Below, piece after piece: positions 1-6,987 of a DNA stretch of 50,559 bases (position 1 is its first letter; the number at the start of each line of letters is the position of its first letter). Under the pieces are notes generated by a model. That model did not search any database, had not been told where the DNA came from, and worked only from the letters and a program-made list of their open reading frames with translations. This DNA is from Clostridium sp. (GTDB lineage Bacteria > Bacillota > Clostridia > Clostridiales > Clostridiaceae), in assembly GCA_015058405.1 (NCBI GenBank), contig SVCL01000149.1, forward strand, positions 1-50,559. The letters run 5' to 3'. The position numbers and the translations under genes are program-made.

Positions 1-10
1 AATGAGTTAT

Positions 11-70
11 AATTGAATCCACAATAACGACATCCTTTCATGGTTATTTTGTTTTGTTGTAGATTCAATT
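11..70. repeat. Imperfect inverted repeat, role unknown
   Basis: Perfect 9-bp arms, AATTGAATC (11-19) and GATTCAATT (62-70), enclose smaller complementary blocks (ATAAC/GTTAT). This could be the terminator of a gene left of the window or the end of a small mobile repeat. No clear T-run follows it. Nothing else was recognised in bases 1-150. Confidence 0.35.
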
Positions 71-153
71 TTAACATGAAATTAGGGGGTCGTTGTTTTT
101 TTATTCAAAAAAACTTTCGAAACCTTGATATATAAAGAAAATTTTTAAAAAGA

Positions 154-176
154 ATAGTGTATAAACTTTACACTAT
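154..176. promoter_or_regulatory. Palindromic operator candidate
   Basis: A perfect 8-bp inverted repeat, ATAGTGTA (154-161) and TACACTAT (169-176) with a 7-nt spacer, sits 24 bp before the start codon of the next gene. The AGTGTA...TACACT core resembles operators of YtrA-type GntR regulators; that link comes from memory. No such regulator is in the window. Confidence 0.4.
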
Positions 177-200
177 CAATAAAGATTGGAGGGATAATAT

Positions 201-779
201 ATGAAGAAGTTGAAAAGACTATTTAGTGCACTTATAGGTGGAGTTATTTTTACTGCTATTTATAAAGTTGTTAGCTTTCTTTTGAGTTTTTTTCCGAGCA
301 TGGATTTGTGGAAAGATTGCTATCATGAAGTCACTATATTAAATCATAACTTTGACGTATTTACACTTATTCATTTTTTAGTAGGGCTTGTATTCTTTGT
401 TCATGGAAGTGTTAGATTAGTTGAAATTACAGAAGAAGTTAATAGAGTTAGAGATAAGAAAACGAGAATGCCTAACGAAATTCTGACTGATGGATATTAT
501 TCAAAAGTACGTCATCCTATGTATGGAACTTTTATGATTCTTCAATTAGGCATTGGTTTTGCTACAAAGTCATTAATAGGAACCATAATTGTAATATTAA
601 TGACTATTATGTCAATTTTAAATGGTATCTCAGAGGAAAAAATGAGTTTAATACCTATGTTTAAAGAAAAATATTTGTCATATATGAAAAAAGTAAAACA
701 TAGATATTTAACTGACGTAATGGTGGGGTATTTTGTACTTGCTACATTTATTACAGCGCTTGGGGTATTTTATAGTTAG
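201..779 (+). CDS. Isoprenylcysteine carboxyl methyltransferase-like membrane protein
   Basis: A 192-residue protein with four or five hydrophobic segments. The central signature G-Y-Y-x-x-V-R-H-P-M-Y-G (about residues 99-110), followed by an E-E-x(6)-F-x-x-Y-x-x-Y block (about 145-161), is typical of the ICMT/PEMT family of S-adenosylmethionine-dependent integral membrane methyltransferases. The bacterial substrates of this group are mostly unknown; lipids or small molecules are possible. The ATG follows a strong GGAGGG site (187-192). A palindromic operator candidate lies upstream. The gene stands alone, with an intergenic stretch before the glmS leader. The family is secure; the substrate is not. 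Confidence 0.7.
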   Translation: MKKLKRLFSALIGGVIFTAIYKVVSFLLSFFPSMDLWKDCYHEVTILNHNFDVFTLIHFLVGLVFFVHGSVRLVEITEEVNRVRDKKTRMPNEILTDGYYSKVRHPMYGTFMILQLGIGFATKSLIGTIIVILMTIMSILNGISEEKMSLIPMFKEKYLSYMKKVKHRYLTDVMVGYFVLATFITALGVFYS

Positions 780-825
780 TATTATATTATGAATTTTAAT
801 AAAAATTAAAATTAAATATATTATA

Positions 826-853
826 TAGACAATTTAATTAATTATGATAAAAT
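826..853 (+). promoter_or_regulatory. Candidate glmS promoter
   Basis: TAGACA (826-831) and TAAAAT (848-853) are spaced by 16 bp and lie about 70 bp before the ribozyme cleavage site. Initiation near 860 would place the whole ribozyme in the transcript. Called by eye on AT-rich DNA, so moderate confidence only. Confidence 0.4.
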
Positions 854-921
854 TAGTGATAGGCATAAATTATAAATAAGGAAGGAAGCGATGTTTATAA
901 ATAAAGCTTATCACTAATTTT
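849..921. repeat. 13-bp perfect inverted repeat before the glmS ribozyme, enclosing a tiny ORF
   Basis: AAAATTAGTGATA (849-861) and TATCACTAATTTT (909-921) are perfectly complementary. The right arm ends 3 nt before the ribozyme cleavage site, and the left arm overlaps the candidate -10 box. Between them, AAGGAAGG (878-885) precedes an 8-codon ORF, MFINKAYH (891-917). The repeat could be an operator or, if transcription starts further upstream, an RNA stem. The ORF may be chance. Confidence 0.4.
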
Positions 922-923
922 AA

Positions 924-1235
924 AGCGCCAGAACTTAAGAGGGAAAGAAGATTACTAATTTAAAACATAGATTTGTGTTTGGAAAAAAGGAAATTCAGCA
1001 CAGCTCTGAGTAAGTTCGTCTGACTAAATCGTAGATTTGTGTTTAGAAAAAGGAAACTCAGCACAGCTGAGTAAGTTCGTCTGACTAAATCGTAGATTTA
1101 GAGACTCACTTAAGTTGACGAGGATGGGGAGTATCGAATTCTTCGGCGGGTGCCCCACGGTATCGCACTACCGTAAGCGGCTGGCAAAACTATGGAGTGA
1201 TTTATAGTACAAATTCAGCCTGGTGTTAAAACCTT
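924..1235 (+). ncRNA. glmS ribozyme (glucosamine-6-phosphate riboswitch) with enlarged P1 loop
   Basis: The conserved segments are present in order. The cleavage site is A924/G925 in A|GCGCCAGAACTTAAG. After P1 come AGTTGACGAGGATGGGG (1113-1129), TATCGAA, TTCGGCGGGTGCCCC (1142-1156), a P3 hairpin CGGTA...TACCG, and a P4 pair GGCTG (1179-1183)/CAGCC (1216-1220). In this family glucosamine-6-phosphate is the cofactor for self-cleavage, and cleavage leads to loss of the glmS mRNA, giving feedback control. P1 is formed by AACTTAAG (932-939) and CTTAAGTT (1109-1116). The loop between them is about 169 nt, whereas in Bacillus subtilis it is only a few nucleotides. The extra RNA is repetitive and is described separately. 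Confidence 0.93.
961..1101 (+). repeat. Tandem 61-64 nt repeat inside the ribozyme P1 loop
   Basis: Unit A is 961-1024, unit B is 1025-1085, and a partial unit starts at 1086. The units share GTGTTTGGAAAA/GTGTTTAGAAAA-type, CAGCACAGCT and AGTAAGTTCGTCTGAC segments with few differences. Each boundary carries a small palindrome AAATC-GTA-GATTT, and unit B has CTCAGC-ACA-GCTGAG, so every unit could fold by itself. It may be a dispersed clostridial repeat that landed in a tolerant loop. Confidence 0.8.
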
Positions 1236-1360
1236 CATTTAAAACTTGTAATTTCTAAGATTACTATATATATATAATATAATGTTAGAACTAAGTTTTA
1301 GATATGGTAACTAAAAAATAAAAATTAAATAAATATTCAAAAAAGGAAGGTAGAAATAAT

Positions 1361-3184
1361 ATGTGCGGAATAGTTGGATATGTAGGAAAGAAGAAAGCAA
1401 CATCTTTTTTAATTGATGGATTATCAAAGCTAGAATACAGAGGATATGACTCTGCAGGGGTAGCTGTTGTTAATAAAGGAGATGTTACAGTAGTAAAACA
1501 TAAAGGACGTCTTACTAACCTAAGTAATGATTTAGAGGCAAATCCTGTAGAAGGAACTGTTGGTATAGGACATACAAGATGGGCTACACATGGAGCACCT
1601 TCAGATATTAATTCACATCCACATAGAAGTTCGAAAGGAAATATAGCTGTAGTTCATAATGGAATTATAGAAAATTACTTAGAACTTAGAAAGTGGTTAA
1701 AAGAACAAGGATATGAATTTAAATCGCAAACAGATACTGAAGTAGTACCTAACTTAGTTCACTATTATTATGAAGGAGACTTATTCAAGGCTGTTGTAAA
1801 GGCAACTGAAAGACTTGAAGGAAGCTATGCTATAGGTGTAGTTTGTGGAGATGAGCCAGACAAACTAGTAGCTGTAAGAAAAGATAGTCCATTAATAGTA
1901 GGTTTAGGGGAAGGCGAAACATTTATTGCTTCTGATATTCCAGCTGTAATAAGCTATACAAGAAATGTATATCTTTTAGAAGATAAAGAATTCGTAGTAG
2001 TTGATAGAGAAGGGGTTCAATTATTAAATGCTGACGGATCTAAAATAGATAAAGAAGTTTATAATGTAACATGGAGTGCAGATGCAGCTGAAAAGGGTGG
2101 ATTTGACTCATTTATGATGAAAGAAATCAATGAACAACCAAAAGCTATAAAAGATACTTTAACAGGTAAAATAACAGATGGAAAAGTTTCTTTCGAAGGT
2201 TTTGATTTAACTAAGGAAGATCTTTTAGATGTAGATAGAATATATATAGTAGCTTGTGGTACTGCTTATCATGCAGGACTTATGGGGAAGGTAGCTATCG
2301 AAAAATTTGCTAAGATTCCAGTAGAAGTTGATATAGCTTCAGAATTTAGATATAGAGAACCACTTGTAACTAATAAAACATTATTAATTACAGTAAGTCA
2401 ATCAGGAGAAACAGCTGATACATTAGCAGTTTTAAGAGATTGTAAGAAAGCAGGAGCTAGAACAGTAGCTATAACTAATGTTGTAGGAAGTACTATTTCA
2501 AGAGAAGCTGACAATGTTATATATACAATGGCAGGACCTGAAATAGCTGTTGCTTCAACTAAGGCTTACACAACTCAAGTAGTTGTTATGAACTTAATTG
2601 GTATGTATTTTGGGCAACTTATGGGAACTATAGATGCAAAAGAAGAAAAAGAATTACAAGAAGCATTAGCATTAGTACCAGAAAAGATAGAACAAGTATT
2701 AGCTGACCAAGAAGCCGTTAAAGAAGTAGCTAAAATATTAGCTACAGAAAATGATGTATTTTTCTTAGGTAGAGGAGCAGATTATGCTTTAGCATTAGAA
2801 GGATCATTAAAGCTTAAAGAAATAACTTATATTCATTCAGAAGCTTATGCTGGTGGAGAACTTAAGCATGGACCAATAGCTTTAATAGAAGAAGGAACTA
2901 AGGTTATTGCTTTATTAACACAAACAAGACTTAAAGAAAAGATGGTAAGTAATATAGTAGAAGTTAAGGCTAGAGGAGCTTATACTATAGGAGTTGCTTA
3001 CGAAGGTGATGAAATAGATGAATCTGTATTTGATAAGGTAATAAGAATACCTAATATATTAAATATGGCTGCACCAATAGTTGCTGCTGTTTCATTACAA
3101 TTATTATCTTACTATACAGCTAAGGAAAAAGATTTTGATATAGATAAGCCAAGAAATCTTGCCAAGTCTGTAACTGTAGAATAA
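1361..3184 (+). CDS. glmS: Glutamine--fructose-6-phosphate aminotransferase
   Basis: This enzyme makes glucosamine-6-phosphate from fructose-6-phosphate and glutamine, the first committed step to UDP-GlcNAc and peptidoglycan. The 607 residues match the usual length. The N-terminal amidase starts MCGIVGYVG, with Cys2 as nucleophile after Met removal. Two SIS domains follow (about 285-425 and 455-600), with SQSGETADT in the first and the C-terminal DKPRNLAKSVTVE. The ATG follows AAGGAAGG. Expression is controlled by the ribozyme upstream. The 3' end of glmS is the attTn7 target of TnsD-type proteins, and a Tn7-like element is inserted just after the stop. No terminator is visible before that insertion. 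Confidence 0.98.
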   Translation: MCGIVGYVGKKKATSFLIDGLSKLEYRGYDSAGVAVVNKGDVTVVKHKGRLTNLSNDLEANPVEGTVGIGHTRWATHGAPSDINSHPHRSSKGNIAVVHNGIIENYLELRKWLKEQGYEFKSQTDTEVVPNLVHYYYEGDLFKAVVKATERLEGSYAIGVVCGDEPDKLVAVRKDSPLIVGLGEGETFIASDIPAVISYTRNVYLLEDKEFVVVDREGVQLLNADGSKIDKEVYNVTWSADAAEKGGFDSFMMKEINEQPKAIKDTLTGKITDGKVSFEGFDLTKEDLLDVDRIYIVACGTAYHAGLMGKVAIEKFAKIPVEVDIASEFRYREPLVTNKTLLITVSQSGETADTLAVLRDCKKAGARTVAITNVVGSTISREADNVIYTMAGPEIAVASTKAYTTQVVVMNLIGMYFGQLMGTIDAKEEKELQEALALVPEKIEQVLADQEAVKEVAKILATENDVFFLGRGADYALALEGSLKLKEITYIHSEAYAGGELKHGPIALIEEGTKVIALLTQTRLKEKMVSNIVEVKARGAYTIGVAYEGDEIDESVFDKVIRIPNILNMAAPIVAAVSLQLLSYYTAKEKDFDIDKPRNLAKSVTVE

Positions 3185-3209
3185 TTTATAGTAATTAAAT
3201 AAATATTAA

Positions 3210-3295
3210 TGTGATTTTTAAACAAAGTCTAAATATTTTAAATAAAGTTTCAACTTTTTAAATAAAGTCTCACTTTTTTAAACAAAGTTGAATTA
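3210..3295. mobile_element. Right end of a Tn7-like transposon with four TnsB-type sites
   Basis: The terminus TGTGATTTTTAAAC starts 26 bp after the glmS stop, at the classical Tn7 distance, with ATTAA (3205-3209) as the likely 5-bp target duplication. Four direct copies of TTTTAAA(C/T)AAAGT(C/T) begin at 3216, 3236, 3256 and 3276, an exact 20-bp period. This matches the closely packed TnsB binding sites of Tn7 right ends. tnsA starts about 125 bp further in, in the expected orientation. Confidence 0.87.
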
Positions 3296-3309
3296 AAACT
3301 AGAGATAAA

Positions 3310-3341
3310 GTTAATACTAAATTTAGATGTTTAGTATTAAC
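3310..3341. terminator. 12-bp perfect hairpin inside the Tn7-like end
   Basis: GTTAATACTAAA (3310-3321) pairs with TTTAGTATTAAC (3330-3341) across an 8-nt loop. No T-run follows. It is either a weak terminator or part of the promoter region of the tns genes. Confidence 0.4.
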
Positions 3342-3356
3342 AAATATAAAGCTTAG

Positions 3357-3399
3357 AAGGCTAGACATTTTTGAATATGAAATGTCTAGCCTTTTTCTA
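3357..3399 (+). terminator. Rho-independent terminator between glmS and tnsA
   Basis: AAGGCTAGACATTT (3357-3370) and AAATGTCTAGCCTT (3380-3393) form a 14-bp perfect stem followed by a short T-rich run. It is the first strong terminator after glmS but lies inside the transposon, so the element apparently ends the glmS transcript itself. Confidence 0.8.
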
Positions 3400-3417
3400 T
3401 TTATAAGAGGTGAAAAT

Positions 3418-3788
3418 ATGGCAAAAAGGAAACGAAAGCAGAATATTGAGAAGATGATTAAACAATTGCTCATAATATAAGCTTTATTCAAGGTTATAGG
3501 GACATAAAAAATGTAGATGGATTTACTAATCTAGACTCTTTAGAGATTCAGGATTTAGTTTATGAATTTATACGAAGAATAGTAGATGATAAACGAAGTG
3601 TGAGAGCTATATCTTTGGAATTTGATAATGATATGAGTCTTGAAAGTGGATGTGGATTAAGTATTTTTAAATATTTAATTATAAATAAGATTATAAAAAT
3701 AGATATATCAAAGAAAATTGATGTAAATAAAAATATTTCTATTTTATCAGTAAGTCAAGATGAGATAAAGAAGGTGGAAGCTATATGA
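3418..3788 (+). pseudogene. tnsA: tnsA remnant (Tn7-like transposition endonuclease)
   Basis: TnsA, together with TnsB, cuts the donor DNA ends. An ATG at 3418 after an AGAGGTG site opens MAKRKRKQNIEKMIK, a typical TnsA N-terminus, but the frame stops at 3480. Another frame, readable from about 3468 to 3788, encodes about 106 residues resembling the C-terminal TnsA domain that contacts TnsC (for example LEFDNDMSLESGCGLSIFKY). Only about 120 residues remain of about 270 expected, and the central nuclease domain is missing. The gene is therefore broken by an internal deletion with a frameshift. Its stop overlaps the tnsB start (ATGA), so the original operon order is kept. Confidence 0.8.
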
Positions 3789-5938
3789 TTTTAGTTAATT
3801 CTGTTTTTAAATATGTTGATATTGATAATGGAGAGAGGATAAGAATCATAGAAACAGATGAAGAAAATGCTTATGTAGTAAATATAGATTCTGCTTCATC
3901 AATGCCTAAAGTAGAAAAATTACAGCAGTTAGAAGAAGAAATAGATGCTGAAAAATTGGTATTAGTAAAAGATCCATTTTCAAAAATACTTGAAGATAAA
4001 GAACTTACAGAAGTGCAGATAAAGAAAAGAGATTTAGATTGGCAGCTTGTAGAAAATTATTGGGAAGATAATAAAAATAAATTATTACAAAAATCTTATA
4101 GAAGTAAGGTATTTAAAAGAATAAGTGATGAATCAGGGGTAAGTTTATCTACAGTAAAAAAGTTATTCAGTAGGTTTTGGCAGAGAGGAATGAATAAGAA
4201 TGCACTTCTTCCCGATTATATTAATTCAGGTGCTAGAGGAAAAGAAAGAAATCTATCAGGAAAGAAGGTAGGAAGACCTAAAAAAGCTGATTATTATGGT
4301 GAGAGCATTGAAGGAATAAATATAACTTCAGATGTGAAAAAACATTTTGAATTATCAATTAATAAGTATTATAGAAATAAGAAAAAGCCTAGTTTAACAG
4401 AAACTTATACATTAATGCTTAAAGATTTTTATTCAGATAGATATGTTGAGAATAATGATGTTAAATATAGAATTTGGGATGAATCAAGAATACCAAGTTA
4501 TCAACAGTTTTATTATTGGTTTAGAAAAACAAAGGATGTACAGAAAGATATTGTTTTTAGAGAAAGCAAAAAAGAATTTAACTTAAAGCATAGACAGCTT
4601 TTAAGTAATTCTACACAAGAAACTGATGGACCAGGTACAAGATTTCAAGTAGATGCAACTATAGCAGATATTTATTTAGTAAGTTCATTAAATAGAAATA
4701 GAGTTATAGGAAGACCAGTAGTATATGCAATTATAGATGTATTTTCAAGAATGATTATAGGAATATATGTAGGGCTTGAAGGTCCATCATGGATTGGAGC
4801 TATGATGGCTTTAGATAATATGATTGCTGATAAGGTAGAGTATTGCAGAGAGTATGGAATTGAGATAAGTGAAGAACAATGGCCATGCAGACATCTCCCA
4901 GAAATTATTATTGCAGATAGAGGAGAATTTGAAGGATATAATGTTGAAAATTTAATTAATAATTTAAATGTAAAGATAGAAAATACATCACCTTATAGAG
5001 GAGATTTAAAGGGGATTGTAGAGAGAAGTTTTAGAACTACTAATGAAAAAATAAAACATAAAACACCAGGAGCAATTCAAAAAGAATTTAGAAAACGTGG
5101 AGATAGAGATTATAGACTTGATGCTACTTTGACATTAGAGGAGTTTACTAAAATCTATATAAATATAGTACTTCATCATAATAGCAAAATAATAGATAAA
5201 TACCCTATGGATAAGGAAATGATAGCTGATGAAATAACAGCATCGCCAATAAATTTATGGAACTGGGGAATTAAAAACAGAAAAGGAAGATTAAAAACTG
5301 TTGATAGAGAAGTTTTAAGACTTAATATACTTCCTAAAGGCAGAGCAAGTGTTTCAAGAGCAGGGATAAGATTTAAAGGATTATATTATAGTTCTGATAA
5401 AGCAGTAAAAGAGCAATGGTTTGTGAATTTAAAAGTAAGAAGCATTGATGTAGTTTATGATCCAAGAAATATGAGCAAGATTTACATTCCATACAATAAT
5501 GGATTAGATTATGATGAATGTTATTTAATAGATGCAAGTATTCAATATAAGGATTGTCTTCTTGAAGAAATAATCTTTAATGAGGAATTGGATTCAGAAT
5601 TAAAAGATAAAGCTTTAAGAGAGCAGAATCAGAATAATATTGATTTAGAAAAAGAGATAGATAAGATAGTTAAGCAGGCAAAGAAGGAAAAAGCAAAAGA
5701 TATTAATTATAATAAATCACCAAATCAAAAACTTAAGGGAATAAAGAAAAACAGGGCTATTGAGAAAGAATTTAATAGGTATGATGAAGGATTTAGTTTA
5801 GGAAAGGATATTGAAAAAGCAGATAGAGTTGCAGAAGTAATTGAGTTACCTACGGCTAAAAAAGATACTGCAGAAACAGGTTATAACAAGCTAATGGATT
5901 TGATTAAGAAGAAACGAGGTGAAAAGAGTGATAAATAG
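3785..5938 (+). CDS. tnsB: TnsB-like DDE transposase of a Tn7-like element
   Basis: TnsB binds the transposon ends and carries out strand transfer. The 717-residue length is normal. A helix-turn-helix region (about 75-140) precedes an rve-type integrase core. The catalytic triad is visible as Asp290 in FQVDATIAD, Asp378 in IIADRGEFEG and Glu413 in GIVERSFR, with the canonical 35-residue D-E spacing. A Mu-type beta-barrel and a charged C-terminal tail, which in Tn7 contacts TnsC, follow. The reading frame is open throughout. The start overlaps the tnsA stop, and the 3' end overlaps tnsC. Its substrate would be the 20-bp repeats at 3216-3290. With tnsA and tnsC broken, it probably has no partners here. 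Confidence 0.92.
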   Translation: MILVNSVFKYVDIDNGERIRIIETDEENAYVVNIDSASSMPKVEKLQQLEEEIDAEKLVLVKDPFSKILEDKELTEVQIKKRDLDWQLVENYWEDNKNKLLQKSYRSKVFKRISDESGVSLSTVKKLFSRFWQRGMNKNALLPDYINSGARGKERNLSGKKVGRPKKADYYGESIEGINITSDVKKHFELSINKYYRNKKKPSLTETYTLMLKDFYSDRYVENNDVKYRIWDESRIPSYQQFYYWFRKTKDVQKDIVFRESKKEFNLKHRQLLSNSTQETDGPGTRFQVDATIADIYLVSSLNRNRVIGRPVVYAIIDVFSRMIIGIYVGLEGPSWIGAMMALDNMIADKVEYCREYGIEISEEQWPCRHLPEIIIADRGEFEGYNVENLINNLNVKIENTSPYRGDLKGIVERSFRTTNEKIKHKTPGAIQKEFRKRGDRDYRLDATLTLEEFTKIYINIVLHHNSKIIDKYPMDKEMIADEITASPINLWNWGIKNRKGRLKTVDREVLRLNILPKGRASVSRAGIRFKGLYYSSDKAVKEQWFVNLKVRSIDVVYDPRNMSKIYIPYNNGLDYDECYLIDASIQYKDCLLEEIIFNEELDSELKDKALREQNQNNIDLEKEIDKIVKQAKKEKAKDINYNKSPNQKLKGIKKNRAIEKEFNRYDEGFSLGKDIEKADRVAEVIELPTAKKDTAETGYNKLMDLIKKKRGEKSDK

Positions 5939-6560
5939 AGAAAGAACAACAATATTAAAAGGGGAGTTTCAAGAAGCTGTTTATAAGAATCAGGAACTTG
6001 AAGAATATTCATATAATCCTTTTATTGAAGCTTTACCACCTATTTTTACAGCAGAAGATGTTATTGATAGATTTACTGTTTTACCTGCAATTACTGATGT
6101 AGATAGAAATAAAACAGAGAACTTAAGATATCACATTATAAAAAGAACTAAAAATTTTCTTCAGCCATTGCCTATACATATTGAATTGGAAAGAAAGTTA
6201 TCAACGCTTATTAGACGAGGATATTTAGGAAGAAATCCCTTAGATAAAAGCTTTTTAGGTAAATTAAGAGTATTAAATAGATTAGATGATACATCAATAA
6301 AGGAAAATGAATTGCAGAATGAACTTGAAAATATAAGAACTACTGCTGACAGTATATCTATTATTGGAATTTCAGGAATAGGAAAAACCACAGCTATTGA
6401 AAGACTGCTTCTTATGTATCCACAGGTTATAAAACATTTTGAATATAAAGGAGAAAGTTTTACTAGAACACAGATTGTATGGCTTAAGATAGATTGCCCT
6501 TATGATGGCAGCTTGTCAACTTTGTGTAAGAACGGATATACGTTATTCAATAAAACATAA
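5928..6560 (+). pseudogene. tnsC: tnsC, 3'-truncated (AAA+ transposition regulator)
   Basis: TnsC is the ATPase that links target selection to TnsA/TnsB. The GTG at 5928 follows GAGGTG (5916-5921); a GTG at 5919 is the alternative. The N-terminal part is normal, with Walker A GISGIGKTT at about residues 147-155 and IVWLKIDCPYDGSL further on, a signature of Tn7-type TnsC. Similarity ends at LSTLCKN. Eight unrelated residues and a stop at 6560 follow, where about 300 more residues, including Walker B, would be expected. The loss coincides with the start of acetyltransferase similarity, so one deletion removed the tnsC 3' half and what followed. Confidence 0.85.
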
Positions 6561-6984
6561 TGTTACTGTAAAAGAATGTACGTCTGAAGAAGAAATAGAA
6601 GAATTTTATATTTTTTATAAAGAAACAATGGATAGAGTAGGTTCAACATATTATACACCAAAAGAATTAATGAAAGAATTAATTTTAGTTAAGAAAGCTG
6701 GATATTTATTACTAGCATATTTAGATAATAAGATTATTTCAGGAAGTATATTTATTCAAAATAAAAACCATGTATTTTACTGGATAAATGCTTCTGAATT
6801 TGAATATAGAAGATTACGTGGAAATTACCAAATTTTAAAGACTGCAATAGATAAGTCTGTAATGGAAGGAAAGAAATATTTTAATTTTGGATATTCTCAT
6901 AATAATAATATTTTAAAAACGAAACTTGGATGGGGCTGTGAGTTAGAAAAGTATTTTGTATTAGGAATAAAGGAAAGGGGTTAA
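6502..6984 (+). pseudogene. 3' fragment of a FemAB/GNAT-type acetyltransferase
   Basis: Residues from about position 10 onwards, VKECTSEEEIEEFYIFYKET through YFNFGYSHNN and KTKLGWGCELEKYFV, resemble the C-terminal half of the BioF2-like/FemAB acyltransferases, with the usual conserved F-x-F-G-x-S and K-x-x-W/G-C elements. The first residues up to about DIRYS are tnsC sequence read in another frame. The N-terminal half, usually about 150 residues, is missing because the gene begins at the tnsC deletion junction. It ends 3 bp before the nucleotide-sugar dehydrogenase, so it was probably the upstream member of that cargo operon. A half-protein is unlikely to be active. Confidence 0.7.
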
Positions 6985-6987
6985 AAG

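Noticed and set aside
961..1101. CRISPR-like array
   Set aside because: There are only two and a bit copies, the whole unit repeats without unique spacers, and no cas genes are present.
3270..3491. 73-codon minus-strand ORF
   Set aside because: It overlaps the transposon end repeats, a terminator and the tnsA start, has low-complexity composition and no ribosome binding site.
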